Of a stretch of DNA of 64,000 nucleotides, positions 6,102 through 16,034 are shown piece by piece; position 1 is the first letter of the stretch; every line of letters begins with the position of its first letter. A model generated the notes under the pieces. It searched no databases. It worked only from the letters and a program-made list of their open reading frames with translations, and was not told the DNA's origin. The stretch is from contig CALUUK010000001.1 of NCBI GenBank assembly GCA_944323955.1, forward strand, positions 124,001-188,000. The letters run 5' to 3'. A program made the translations under genes and the position numbers. The stretch is from Candidatus Gastranaerophilales bacterium. GTDB taxonomy: Bacteria > Cyanobacteriota > Vampirovibrionia > Gastranaerophilales > Gastranaerophilaceae.

Positions 6102-8099
6102 ATGAATGAGCATATGACAAAATTAATTTCTAAAGAAAAAGTGTTATATTCCTTTGATGTTTTTGATACTTTAATCGCAAGAACAACGGCATCTCCTTTC
6201 GGTATTTTTCTTATTACAATGAAAAAATTACAAACGGAAGAAAAATATTCCGATTTGCCTGTTTTTTTAAAAAACAATTTTGCTGTAATTAGAAAAGAAT
6301 GTGAATATTATGCTCAGGCTAATCAATTAACATTACATAATAAGTTTGATTGCACATTTGATGATATATATAGATTAATACAGCAAAATTACGCTTTATC
6401 AGAAACGCAGGTTTCTTTAATTAAAAATTTGGAAATTGAGTCAGAATTAAATAATTTGCTTCCGATAAAAACAAATATTGAAAGAGTAAAAAAACTGATA
6501 TCCGAAAATCAAGATGTTATTTTGATTTCAGATATGTATTACAGCGAAGACATAATAAGAAGATTTCTTATTCATCAAGATAAAGTTTTTGAAAACATAA
6601 AAATATATACGTCGGCAGATATCGGAAAAAGAAAATCGAACGGCAGTTTGTACAGGTATATAAAAAAAGAACTTGATGTCCAAAAACAAATTCACTTTGG
6701 TGATAATAAATTTTCGGATGTTTTGCAGGCAAAATGGAACAATATTGATTCTATTCAATATAATATCGAAGCATTAAAGCCTTATGAGAAAATGCTTCTT
6801 AATAAAGATCCGAATAATTTGTATTTTGAACTAAGTTCGGGCGTCAGCAGAATAATACGCCAAACAGCGGGCAGGGGGAAAGTTTTTGATTTTGGTGCTT
6901 CTTTCACGGCTCCGATTTTATTTTCATATGTTGATTGGATACTTGAACAGGCGCAGAACAGGAATATAAAAAATCTGTATTTTATATCCAGAGACGGCTG
7001 CATACCTAAACTTATTGCAGATATTCTGATAGCGAAAAGAAAACTCAATATAAAAACACATTATTTTTACAGCTCGCGAAGAGCTTCAAGATTCCCTGAT
7101 GAATCTAATATAGATACGTATATAAACTGGATTTTTTCCGAAATTACAAAATTTTTGTCCGTCAATCTTATTTCTTCCAGATTTAACATTTCTTCCGAAG
7201 AATTAAAATCTTTTATAAGCTGTAAAAATGATACCGAAATACTTTCGTCAGCGAAAGCATGTAAGATAAAAAATGAGCTGCTTCAAAATCAGGATTTTAA
7301 GAAATTGATTGTTGAAGTAAATAAACAAAGAAGAAACTTATTTATAAAATATTTAAAACAAGAAATAGATTTTTCAAAAGAAGATTTTGCTTTTGTTGAC
7401 ATTAACGGCTCAGGCCGTACTCAAGATAATCTTTCTCACATTATTTCGGATCTTTGTAATTTTCCTGTTTATACATTTTATATGCATCTTCAATCCGATA
7501 TGTGCCAAAGCGATAAATCAATTAAAATTGCATATATAAACACCGTAAATTACATAAGTGCGGCTACTGAATTGTTATGCAGAACAAACTTCGGACAAAC
7601 TGTTTCTTATAAAGAAGTTGACGGACATATCAAGCCCGAATTTGAATATGAAATTAATTCTAATATGGAAAAATGGGGATATAAGGATTATTTGGATGCA
7701 ATAGCTGAGTATGCGAATTTGTTTGAATCAGTAAAATTAAAAAATAATATAAAATTAAATGACATTAATTTATATATTAATTATTTTAATTATATGATGA
7801 AATCGCTTGATAAAGAAACAGCAGATGTTTTGGGCAGTATTCCGTTCGGAATGTACGGTGATGAAAAAAACATAGAAGAGTGTGCGCCAAAGTATAATTT
7901 ATTAAATATTTTTAATAATAAAACATCATTTGATTTTATATCTTTGCAAAGGACAGATATTATTTTAAAAACGATTTTAAAATTTTTAAAAAGAATACTA
8001 AGATTAAAAAACTACGGATATATTTCAAAAAAGCGTGATTTGGCATATATAAAAATTTTTAAACACAAGATAAATATAAGGAATCTTTTATGGAAATAA
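6102..8099 (+). CDS. HAD-superfamily hydrolase of polysaccharide loci (COG5610-like)
   Basis: This 665-residue protein has a HAD domain at its N terminus: VLYSFDVFDTLIART carries the DxxDT nucleophile motif, VILISDMYYSEDIIRR is motif II, and IHFGDNKFSDVLQA is the C-terminal acidic motif. The remaining 430 residues contain LYFISRDGCIPKLIADIL, a second conserved region seen in such proteins of capsule and O-antigen clusters. It is probably cytoplasmic and might act on sugar phosphates, though the substrate is unknown. Its end overlaps the next gene by 10 bases, so the two are co-translated. Confidence 0.75.
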   Translation: MNEHMTKLISKEKVLYSFDVFDTLIARTTASPFGIFLITMKKLQTEEKYSDLPVFLKNNFAVIRKECEYYAQANQLTLHNKFDCTFDDIYRLIQQNYALSETQVSLIKNLEIESELNNLLPIKTNIERVKKLISENQDVILISDMYYSEDIIRRFLIHQDKVFENIKIYTSADIGKRKSNGSLYRYIKKELDVQKQIHFGDNKFSDVLQAKWNNIDSIQYNIEALKPYEKMLLNKDPNNLYFELSSGVSRIIRQTAGRGKVFDFGASFTAPILFSYVDWILEQAQNRNIKNLYFISRDGCIPKLIADILIAKRKLNIKTHYFYSSRRASRFPDESNIDTYINWIFSEITKFLSVNLISSRFNISSEELKSFISCKNDTEILSSAKACKIKNELLQNQDFKKLIVEVNKQRRNLFIKYLKQEIDFSKEDFAFVDINGSGRTQDNLSHIISDLCNFPVYTFYMHLQSDMCQSDKSIKIAYINTVNYISAATELLCRTNFGQTVSYKEVDGHIKPEFEYEINSNMEKWGYKDYLDAIAEYANLFESVKLKNNIKLNDINLYINYFNYMMKSLDKETADVLGSIPFGMYGDEKNIEECAPKYNLLNIFNNKTSFDFISLQRTDIILKTILKFLKRILRLKNYGYISKKRDLAYIKIFKHKINIRNLLWK

Positions 8100-10402
8100 A
8101 AACAGCACAAACATATAACAAAGTTCTGTTGGCAGCGGAAAATCAATGTACGGGATGTGGTGCTTGTTTTAACAGTTGTGTTCATGGTGCAATTACAATG
8201 AAAGAAGACAAAGACGGATTTTTATTTCCTGAAATAAATGAAGAAAAGTGTATAAAATGCGGGTTGTGCAGTATATCATGCCCGGTTTTAAAGAAAGTGT
8301 ATACCGGAAAACTTAACCAAAAATGTTTTGCAGCAATGGCAGATGATGAAATACGTAAAGAAAGTGCATCAGGCGGTATATTCTTTATGCTCGCCGATTA
8401 TATACTTTCGCAAAAAAACGGTTATGTTTGCGGAGCTGTTTATGATTATGAGACGGATAGCGTAAAGCATATAATAACAAATAAGAAAGAGGAGCTTCCT
8501 CTGCTTCAGAATTCCAAATATATTCAAAGTGATATAAATACCTGTTTTAAAGAAATAAAAAACTTATTAGCTTCAAACGCATATGTATTGTTTTCAGGAA
8601 CTCCCTGCCAGGCGGCAGGACTGCTTTCTTATTTAAGAAATAAGAATACCGAAAAACTTATAACAATTGATTTAATTTGTAAAGGAGTTCCCTCGGCTAA
8701 AGTGCATAAAAAATACCTTGAAGAAAATCTTCTTGAAGGGGAAAAAATAGAAAAATTATCTTTTAAAAGCAAATTGTACGGATGGTCACCGGTCTCTCTT
8801 ACAGAAATAAAAACAGATTGCAGAAATTTTAAACAACTTTCAGACAGAGATTATTTTAAAAAATCCTTTCTGGAAGGATTAAGTGTAAGAAAAAGCTGCG
8901 GTAATTGTATTTATGCTTCAATAAAAAGACAATCCGATATAACAATCGGAGATTTTTTGCGGGTGGAAAAATACAACGGAAAACTTAATGATAATAAAGG
9001 AACATCGCTTGTTATAACTAATACTAAAAAAGGTATAAATCTTTATAAAAAAATAATCAAAAGTCTCAAATGTTCCAAAAGAGTTCCTCTCAGTATTGCG
9101 CTAAAATATAACGGATGGTTGAATAAATCAGAGCCGCTGCACAGAAACAGAACATTATTTTTCAATAATTTGGATAAAATGCCGTTAAAAAATAATTACA
9201 GAAAGTGTATAGAAGATAAATTTGATGTTGGGATAATAAATTACTGGTGGGCAACGACAAATTATGGTGCACTTTTGACGGGATATGCACTGCAACGGGT
9301 CTTATCCGATTTAGGATATTCTTCAAGACTTATTGACAATAAGTCTATGAATTTGAAAAGGAACACGGATTATATCGGAACGTTTAACCAAAAGTTTGCT
9401 GACAGGTACTTATCTGTGACACAACCTTGTATTGAAGATAAAGATTTTGAATCTCTTAATCAAAAAACTAAAATATTTATAACCGGCTCTGATCAGGTTT
9501 TTTCTCCAAAATGGATGGGAAAACACTTTGAAAAATATTTTTTGGAGTTTGCGGACATAGATGCCAAGAAAATAGCATTTTCTGCAAGTTTTGGCGTTGA
9601 TGATGATGAATTTTATCAGGATGATGTTATAAAAAATAAGATGGAAAAAGCACTTAAAACTTTTGATTATATTTCAACCAGAGAAAATTCCGGTGTTGAT
9701 ATATGCCGGGATTTCTTTAACTGTCATGCCGACTGGATAATAGATCCTGTTTTTATTTTAGATAAATCGAAATATGAAAATCTTATAGAAAATGCAACAG
9801 AGGATTATTCATCAAAGATAGTAAGCTATGTTCTTGATAATAATGCGGATTATGATAAAGCATATGCTTATTTGAGCAAAAAATACGGATGTGATGTGGT
9901 AAAAACATACGGTAAGAATATTTCGGCAGAGAATTGGCTTGCTTCAATAAAAAATTGTAAGTATTTTGTTACGGATTCTTTTCACGGAGTTTGTTTTGCC
10001 TTGATATTTAATAAACCTTTTGTTTGTGTAATAAACAGACACAGAGGTTTTGCCAGATTTTCTTCGTTATTTTCGTTATTTAATTTGCAAGGGGTCAGCG
10101 TAGAAAATATTAACGAGATTTTTGATAAGGAGGATATTTTTGTTCCTGTTGATTATGCAATGATTAATAATAAAATAAAAGAAGAAAGAGAACTCGCGCT
10201 CAAAAAACTTAATGAAGTACTTGAAAAACCAAAAGAAATTGATAATCAATCTGTTATTTCTTATGCAAATCTTTTAAAATCAAGAATTGCAGATTTGGAT
10301 AATAAGACAAGCAGTAAGAATGTAAAAAAGGAAATACTTAAAGAACTTTATTTTTGTTTGCCGGGTTTTATAAGAAAAATTATAAAAAGGTATTTTTTAT
10401 AA
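8090..10402 (+). CDS. Ferredoxin/FrhB-like domain fused to polysaccharide pyruvyltransferase
   Basis: This 770-residue protein joins two activities. Residues 15-65 hold two 4Fe-4S clusters (CTGCGACFNSC and CIKCGLCSISCP). Residues 75-350 resemble the coenzyme F420 hydrogenase beta family, with ESASGGIFFMLADYIL, FSGTPCQAAGLLSYLRN and RKSCGNCIYA. From residue 380, VGIINYWWATTNYGALLTGY begins a polysaccharide pyruvyltransferase (CsaB-like) domain ending near SFHGVCFALIF. Such genes often sit in exopolysaccharide clusters, where the second domain adds pyruvyl groups to sugars. Whether the redox half reduces a sugar or cofactor is not known. The acceptor polysaccharide is also unknown. Confidence 0.85.
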   Translation: MEIKTAQTYNKVLLAAENQCTGCGACFNSCVHGAITMKEDKDGFLFPEINEEKCIKCGLCSISCPVLKKVYTGKLNQKCFAAMADDEIRKESASGGIFFMLADYILSQKNGYVCGAVYDYETDSVKHIITNKKEELPLLQNSKYIQSDINTCFKEIKNLLASNAYVLFSGTPCQAAGLLSYLRNKNTEKLITIDLICKGVPSAKVHKKYLEENLLEGEKIEKLSFKSKLYGWSPVSLTEIKTDCRNFKQLSDRDYFKKSFLEGLSVRKSCGNCIYASIKRQSDITIGDFLRVEKYNGKLNDNKGTSLVITNTKKGINLYKKIIKSLKCSKRVPLSIALKYNGWLNKSEPLHRNRTLFFNNLDKMPLKNNYRKCIEDKFDVGIINYWWATTNYGALLTGYALQRVLSDLGYSSRLIDNKSMNLKRNTDYIGTFNQKFADRYLSVTQPCIEDKDFESLNQKTKIFITGSDQVFSPKWMGKHFEKYFLEFADIDAKKIAFSASFGVDDDEFYQDDVIKNKMEKALKTFDYISTRENSGVDICRDFFNCHADWIIDPVFILDKSKYENLIENATEDYSSKIVSYVLDNNADYDKAYAYLSKKYGCDVVKTYGKNISAENWLASIKNCKYFVTDSFHGVCFALIFNKPFVCVINRHRGFARFSSLFSLFNLQGVSVENINEIFDKEDIFVPVDYAMINNKIKEERELALKKLNEVLEKPKEIDNQSVISYANLLKSRIADLDNKTSSKNVKKEILKELYFCLPGFIRKIIKRYFL

Positions 10403-10410
10403 GATTAAAT

Positions 10411-10444
10411 AAAAAAACATTCAAAATTTTTGAATGTTTTTTTT
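10411..10444. terminator. Bidirectional intrinsic terminator
   Basis: AAAAAACATTCAAAA pairs with TTTTGAATGTTTTTT with T-runs on both sides, between the convergent pyruvyltransferase gene and glnA. It can stop transcription from either side. Confidence 0.85.
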
Positions 10445-10464
10445 CTTATATGTTTAAAAGTTTT

Positions 10465-11826
10465 TTAGTGTAAATCAAGATACATTTGTGATTCCAATGG
10501 AGAAATGTACGTTCTGAATATTTCACATTCTTTTCGTTTTGCACTTATAAATTCATTCAGAATGTGTTCTCCCAATGCATCTTTGATAATTTCATTCTTT
10601 TCGAGTAAATCAAGGGCTTCCTCAAGGCTGGAAGGTAAAGATTCTATTTTCGATCTTTTTAATTCTTTTGGAGTCATTCCGTAGATATTTTCTTCAATTT
10701 GCAACGGCGGTTCTATATGGGTTTCAACTCCGTTTATAATCGCACCCAGAATTGCAGCCAGAGCAAGATAAGGATTGCAGGAAGGATCAGGTGAACGAAG
10801 TTCTACTCTTGTTGCCTCACCTCTTTTTGCCGGTACTCTTATTAACGCTGAACGGTTAGCTAAACTCCAGGCAAGATAAACCGGTGCTTCGTATCCCGGA
10901 ACAAGCCTCTTATAGCTGTTAACAATCGGATTTGTAACGGCAGTAAATGATTTTACATGTTTGAGCAGTCCTCCTATACTGTATAGCGCATCTTTTGATA
11001 ATTGATAAGTTCTATCGGGAGCAAAAAAGGTATTTTTACCATCTTTGAATAAAGATATGTTACAGTGCATGCCCGAACCGTTTATTCCGAAAATAGGTTT
11101 AGGCATAAATGTCGCGAAACAGCCGTTTTCTTCGGCAATAGCTTTTACTACGTATCTGAAAGTCATAATGTTATCTGCAGTTGTAAGCGCATCAGCATAT
11201 TTAAAGTCTATTTCATGCTGGCCTCTTGCAACTTCGTGGTGGCTTGCTTCAATCTCAAATCCCATTTGTTTTAAGGCTTTTACCATTTTTCTTCTGAGAT
11301 TTTCACCTTTATCTTTAGGCGCAGCGTCATAATATCCCGCAACATCGGTTCCCTCAATAAGAGGATTGCCTTTTTCATCTTTTTTAAATATGAAAAATTC
11401 CGCTTCGGGCCCGACATTCATTTTGTATCCGAGTTTTTCCGCTTTCGCAATCATCCTTTTTAAGTTGCAGCGGGGGCAGCCCTCAAAAGGTGTTCCGTCT
11501 GCGTTATGAATATCACAAATAAAACGGGCTACTTTTAATTCGTCATCACTTCTCCAGGGTATAATTGAAAAAGTTTTAAGGTCGGGATAGAAGAACATAT
11601 CAGATGTTTCAATGCTTCTAAAACCTTTTATCGAGGAGCCGTCTAACATAATTTCATTATTTAAAACCTTGTCTATTTGTTCGTTTGGTACAGACAGGTT
11701 TTTCATTATTCCGTTGATATCGCAGAATTCAAGTTTTATAAATTCAATATTATTATCAACAATAATTTTTTTTATTTCTTCTTTTGTTAATTCTTTGCCG
11801 TGTGTCGGGACAAAACCTGTACTCAT
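10465..11826 (-). CDS. glnA: Glutamine synthetase type I
   Basis: This enzyme makes glutamine from glutamate, ammonia and ATP. Diagnostic regions are visible: FCDINGIMKNLSVP, MLDGSSIKGFRSIETSDMFF, GPEAEFFIF with metal-binding Glu, HHEVARGQHEIDF, NGSGMHCNISLF and RVELRSPDPSCNPYLALA. The length (453) and the lack of an obvious adenylylation Tyr loop fit the GSI-alpha type. The start is placed at 11826 because GGAG lies 10 bases upstream and inside the longer alternative from 11841. The C-terminal arginine region (HILNEFISAKRKECEIFR) fits dodecameric GS. It sits beside the glutamate synthase operon, forming the GS-GOGAT pathway. Confidence 0.96.
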   Translation of the reverse strand: MSTGFVPTHGKELTKEEIKKIIVDNNIEFIKLEFCDINGIMKNLSVPNEQIDKVLNNEIMLDGSSIKGFRSIETSDMFFYPDLKTFSIIPWRSDDELKVARFICDIHNADGTPFEGCPRCNLKRMIAKAEKLGYKMNVGPEAEFFIFKKDEKGNPLIEGTDVAGYYDAAPKDKGENLRRKMVKALKQMGFEIEASHHEVARGQHEIDFKYADALTTADNIMTFRYVVKAIAEENGCFATFMPKPIFGINGSGMHCNISLFKDGKNTFFAPDRTYQLSKDALYSIGGLLKHVKSFTAVTNPIVNSYKRLVPGYEAPVYLAWSLANRSALIRVPAKRGEATRVELRSPDPSCNPYLALAAILGAIINGVETHIEPPLQIEENIYGMTPKELKRSKIESLPSSLEEALDLLEKNEIIKDALGEHILNEFISAKRKECEIFRTYISPLESQMYLDLH

Positions 11827-11843
11827 CTTAATTTTCTCCATAT

Positions 11844-11889
11844 GTATATTTTACATACACATATTATTTCTTTGTCTTTTTCTTGTCAA
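11844..11889 (-). promoter_or_regulatory. glnA promoter with a TGTA/TACA inverted element at the start site
   Basis: On the minus strand TTGACA (11889-11884), a 17-bp spacer and TAATAT (11866-11861) are near consensus. The start should be near 11853. Over it lies TGTA-N9-TACA (11843-11859), which resembles the NtcA box but with a 9-bp spacer, so the match is imperfect. If bound, its position would repress rather than activate. Confidence 0.7.
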
Positions 11890-12085
11890 AATGCCGTTTT
11901 TATGAAGAAATTTAAACCACAAAAAAATAAAAAAATTTTTTTTATAAATTTATTCTTTTTTTATATTTTTTTGACGGCTTTTAAACTTTTTTTTGAAAAA
12001 TTTTAAAATTATATTTATTTTTTTTATTTTTTTATAAAAAATATTTAACTTTACATTTTTTAATAAAAAATATATCAAAAATATA
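11890..12085. other. Very AT-rich spacer between the glt operon and glnA
   Basis: This spacer is almost purely A and T, with long T- and A-runs, and no convincing ORF or structured RNA. A T-rich stretch after the end of the glt operon on the minus strand may terminate it, but no GC-containing hairpin is visible. Confidence 0.5.
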
Positions 12086-14383
12086 TTAAAAATTATTTTC
12101 CAGTTCCCATATGCCGCAAGGACAAAGTCCCGCACATATTCCGCATCCGATACATTTTTCGGGATTAGAAACGTATTCAAATTTTCCGTTTTCTTTTTCT
12201 ATTCTGGTTATAGCGTTTTGAGGACAGCTTTCTTTACATAATCCGCAGTCTCTGCAATAACCGCAGCTTAAACATCTGTTTTGTTCATTATCACAAGTCG
12301 GCTGATAACATTCATAGTATTCGGATTTTATTCTGTTTTCGGGAATAAGTTTCTTTTCATGGACAATAGTGAGTTCCTGTTTATTTAAAAACTTTATAAT
12401 ATTTTCCGCACATTGTTTTCCTGATGCAATTGCATTTGTAAAAAGGCCGGCATTAACGGTATCGCCTATGGCAAAAACCTTGCTGTTTGCTTCTGTTTGC
12501 ATGAATTCGTTTACTTTGATTTTTGATTTTTCATCTAAGTAGCTTCTGTCCAGAAAATCAAAGACAGGTCTGTCGCCGACGGAAATAATGACGCTGTCTG
12601 CTTCTAAAAATGTGCCGTCCTTTAAATAAACACCTTTATCTGTTACCTTCTGTGTAAAACACGGCCAAAGTATTTTGGCACCGAGGTCTTTCGCTGCTTT
12701 TATTTCTTTTTCAAAAGCGGACGGTTCTTGAATGTCAATTGCAGTAACCTGAGAAACCCCTTGTTTATATACTTCGGTTACAACATCCATTGCCGCATTT
12801 CCGGCGCCTATAATAACAACCTTTTCCCCAAGATTATATTTTTTACCGTTTTTACAACCTTTAAGGAAGTCAAGTCCTTTTATAAGATGTTCATATCCTT
12901 CAAACGGTATTACAACGGCACCATGGGCTCCGATTGCGATTACAACCGCATCAAACTTTCTTTCGAGCTCGGCAAATAATTCTTTTGTAACCTTTACGGA
13001 TGTATTTATTTTAACTCCCGTATTTTTAAATCTTTGAAGTTCTGTTTCTAAAATATCGGGATTAAGCCTTTCTGACGGAATCACCTGAGAAAGTTTTCCG
13101 CCTATTTTATTGTCTTGTTCAAAAATTTCTACATAATATCCTTTTTTTATTAACTGCCATGCAGCGGAAATTCCTGCGGCCCCCGAGCCTATAATTGCCG
13201 CTCTTTCTTTCTTATCGGGTTTTATTTGAGGCATTTTTATGTCCTTGGACAGTGTTCCGAGCATTTTAACATCCATCGGTTCGTCAACTTGCAATCTTGA
13301 ACAATTATTTAAACAAAGATTCGGGCAAACCTGTCCGCAGACACTTGCGGGGAATGGACTATAGTCTAATACCATATTGAGTGCTTCTTTTATTTTTCCG
13401 TTTCTCAATAGCGAAAATCTTTTTTGTGTAGGAATTTTTATGGGGCAATTATATTCGCAAGGCGCGCTGTATGCATAGTTCTTCCAATTGGGAACTCTGA
13501 GCCGCGCATCTCCGGTTTGAACAAGGTCACAGGCTTTAAAATCATCAGTAACAAAATTTCCGAAAATAGAGCCTTGAACTTCTTCGCTCCATTTATTTAA
13601 CCGAAAAGTTTTTGTTGAGATATGATTTGTTTTTTGTCTTTCTTCATATGTTTTTGCAACAATCTTGTGCCATTTTTCAAATTTTAATAATTCTTGCAGG
13701 TGTTCTGTTTTACCGGTTTCCCTTAAAAATGTGTTTAACCCTTTTGTTAAGAATTCGGTATCTTCTTCATCCAAATCAAGAATAAAAACATCTTCGGAAA
13801 TATTTTTGACGGCGCCTCTGAAATAAACTACACCGCCGACCATACCAATGCAAGCTCTGTCGCCGAGTACAGAGTTTTTGTTTTCGCATCCGATGCCGCA
13901 GACAACCGCAATACCGCCGCCCATAAACTCAAATGAAAAAGACCCTGTTGATTTTAGTACCCACAGTTCCGGTGCTTCAAATTTAGGGTCTTTTTTCATT
14001 AGTGCACCGGAGCGTGTACCTGTATTTCCCGCAACATAAATTTTGCCGCTTGCGGCACAGTGTGCTGTTGTATCGCCGCTGTCCCCTTTTATTACAATTT
14101 TTGCTCCCGAATTTAACCACCCTGCATCTGCGGGAACACTTCCTTTTACATAAATATTTGTGCCGTAGGTGCCCATTGCACCTATTCTTTGTCCCGGATT
14201 TGTTACATAAAAGTTCAAAGAACCGCCGTCTTTTGACCAGACGGAACCGCCGATATTATGTTGTCCGCAGGCGGAAATTTCAAAGTCATTGTATCCTTCG
14301 TTTATTGCACTTTGGATTTCCTGTATTAAATCCTGAGTGGACATTCTTTCATTATTTTTTAAAGTATCAATTATTTTTTTCAT
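12086..14383 (-). CDS. gltD: Glutamate synthase GXGXG domain fused to GltD-like NAD(P)H oxidoreductase
   Basis: The first 240 residues are the GXGXG beta-helix of the glutamate synthase alpha chain (CGQHNIGGSVWSKDGG, GAKIVIKGDSGD, GKIYVAGNTGTRSGALM). Residues 310-680 are a GltD-type flavoprotein: Cys motifs CEYNCPIKIP and CGQVCPNLCLNNC, the FAD fold AAIIGSGAAGISAAW, and the NAD(P) fold KVVIIGAGNAAMDVV. The last 70 residues add two 4Fe-4S clusters (CGYCRDCGLCKESCP and CIGCGICAGLCP). It should feed electrons to the FMN subunit encoded upstream. In classical bacteria these domains belong to separate large and small subunits. Third gene of the operon, 10 bases after the second. Confidence 0.92.
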   Translation of the reverse strand: MKKIIDTLKNNERMSTQDLIQEIQSAINEGYNDFEISACGQHNIGGSVWSKDGGSLNFYVTNPGQRIGAMGTYGTNIYVKGSVPADAGWLNSGAKIVIKGDSGDTTAHCAASGKIYVAGNTGTRSGALMKKDPKFEAPELWVLKSTGSFSFEFMGGGIAVVCGIGCENKNSVLGDRACIGMVGGVVYFRGAVKNISEDVFILDLDEEDTEFLTKGLNTFLRETGKTEHLQELLKFEKWHKIVAKTYEERQKTNHISTKTFRLNKWSEEVQGSIFGNFVTDDFKACDLVQTGDARLRVPNWKNYAYSAPCEYNCPIKIPTQKRFSLLRNGKIKEALNMVLDYSPFPASVCGQVCPNLCLNNCSRLQVDEPMDVKMLGTLSKDIKMPQIKPDKKERAAIIGSGAAGISAAWQLIKKGYYVEIFEQDNKIGGKLSQVIPSERLNPDILETELQRFKNTGVKINTSVKVTKELFAELERKFDAVVIAIGAHGAVVIPFEGYEHLIKGLDFLKGCKNGKKYNLGEKVVIIGAGNAAMDVVTEVYKQGVSQVTAIDIQEPSAFEKEIKAAKDLGAKILWPCFTQKVTDKGVYLKDGTFLEADSVIISVGDRPVFDFLDRSYLDEKSKIKVNEFMQTEANSKVFAIGDTVNAGLFTNAIASGKQCAENIIKFLNKQELTIVHEKKLIPENRIKSEYYECYQPTCDNEQNRCLSCGYCRDCGLCKESCPQNAITRIEKENGKFEYVSNPEKCIGCGICAGLCPCGIWELENNF

Positions 14384-14393
14384 AAAAATCTCT

Positions 14394-16034
14394 TTAACAT
14401 ACGTGCTGTATTTTTAATCGTTCTGCGACATTTTTATCTACACTGACAAGCGCATCACTTCTTCCTATCGGAAGGGAAGAATTCCCGACGGGTGCTAATA
14501 ATTTTTTCAACTCAACATCGGTTGCACAAATGTAGTTTGCAATGTTCTGTGCAACCGTATCAACATCCAGTCTTTTTATTAGTTTGGGATTTTGTGTAGT
14601 AATACCAATCGGACATTTTCCTGTGTTGCAGGCATTACATTTTCCGTAGTCATTACCTATACAGCCTGCAATTTGAAGAATTAACTTTCCTATAAACACG
14701 CCGTTAGCTCCCAAACAGAGCATTTTAAATGTGTCGGCAGCCAAATTACCGTTCATTCCGATACCGCCTCCTGCAAAAATCGGGATTTGTCCTTGCTTTC
14801 CCTGCTGAACGGCAGCCAGATAGCAATCTCTTAATTTTGATACAATGGGGTGTCCTGTATGGTTAAGCGAGATTTCATGTGCTGCACCGGTTCCTCCCTG
14901 AAGTCCGTCTATAAAGAATCCGCCGACAATATTGTAAGGGTCTCGGAGCAGGTTGTTATAAACGCTTACACTTGTTGACGAAGCAGCCACTTTAATTGCA
15001 ACGGGAACTTTGAAATTAAATGCACAATTCATTGAAAGAAACATTTTTTGAACGCTTTCTTCAATGGAATAAAGTCCCTGATGATTAGGCGGACTTAATA
15101 AATCAGCCTTTGGCACCCCTCTTATTTCCTGAATCAGACGGACATTTTTTTCTGCCATTAATAATCCGCCGTCGCCGGGTTTTGCACCTTGTCCTATTTT
15201 TATAAGAACTCCTGCGGGATTTTCTTTCATATCAGGCATGGCATTTATTATTCTGTTCCAGCCAAAATGACCTGAGGCTATCTGCAAAATCATATATTTT
15301 AAATATTTGGATTTTAAAAGCCTGTCGGGAATACCGCCTTCTCCCGTACACATTCTTATCGGTATTCCTTTTACTTCATTTAAATATGCAACGGCGATTG
15401 CTACAGCTTCCCACATTCTCGGTGACAAGGCGCCTATTGACATATCGCCGATTATGACCGGATAAATCGAAGAATTAACAGGAACTTTTTTGTTATTTTC
15501 TTTTAACTCTCCGTTAACAATATCGAAATTAAGTTCTTCGGGACTGACTATTCTTCCGAAGTTTGTTCTCATATCAAAGGTGTGGCGAAGTGCATCTAAC
15601 GACGGGTCTGTCATTTGGGAAATTCTGCCTACTTTTATTTTATCTAATGTGCGTCCTTCCGTATGCAGATTGCTTCTTCCCCCTCTCTTTACCGATTGTG
15701 CTGTTTTTGCTCTGTATCTTGTACCAAAAATTTCCGTCTTGTTTCTGACTGCTTTTATTGCTCCGTTAGGGCAGACTTTTGAGCACATTCCGCATCCGCG
15801 GCAAAAATCATTTTCGTCGACAACTTGTTTTATAACAGGAATTGCCTTTTGATCGGAGTCAATAGAAAATCCTTTGTCATTTGACAATGCTTTAACTTTT
15901 TTCCGTTTTTGTACATCTACTTTTATTGCTCCGAAAGAACAAACGGCAACACACCTTCCGCAAAGCATACATTTTTCGCTGTCATATTCCACAATCCAGG
16001 GTAAATCATCTTTTGAAATATTATTTACATTCAT
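14394..16034 (-). CDS. gltB: Glutamate synthase FMN-binding central subunit with ferredoxin domain
   Basis: This 546-residue subunit carries two 4Fe-4S motifs near the N terminus (CMLCGRCVAVC and CRGCGMCSKVCP), separated by an unusual 40-residue lysine-rich insert. The rest is the FMN-binding alpha/beta barrel that makes glutamate from 2-oxoglutarate and ammonia: MCTGEGGIPDRLLKSK, IGQGAKPGDGGLL, DGLQGGTGAA and FAGGGIGMNGNLAAD. CNACNTGKCPIGITTQ is the 3Fe-4S binding loop. This domain order, free of amidotransferase and GXGXG parts, is the archaeal-type split glutamate synthase. Its start overlaps the end of the amidotransferase gene by 4 bases. Confidence 0.94.
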   Translation of the reverse strand: MNVNNISKDDLPWIVEYDSEKCMLCGRCVAVCSFGAIKVDVQKRKKVKALSNDKGFSIDSDQKAIPVIKQVVDENDFCRGCGMCSKVCPNGAIKAVRNKTEIFGTRYRAKTAQSVKRGGRSNLHTEGRTLDKIKVGRISQMTDPSLDALRHTFDMRTNFGRIVSPEELNFDIVNGELKENNKKVPVNSSIYPVIIGDMSIGALSPRMWEAVAIAVAYLNEVKGIPIRMCTGEGGIPDRLLKSKYLKYMILQIASGHFGWNRIINAMPDMKENPAGVLIKIGQGAKPGDGGLLMAEKNVRLIQEIRGVPKADLLSPPNHQGLYSIEESVQKMFLSMNCAFNFKVPVAIKVAASSTSVSVYNNLLRDPYNIVGGFFIDGLQGGTGAAHEISLNHTGHPIVSKLRDCYLAAVQQGKQGQIPIFAGGGIGMNGNLAADTFKMLCLGANGVFIGKLILQIAGCIGNDYGKCNACNTGKCPIGITTQNPKLIKRLDVDTVAQNIANYICATDVELKKLLAPVGNSSLPIGRSDALVSVDKNVAERLKIQHVC

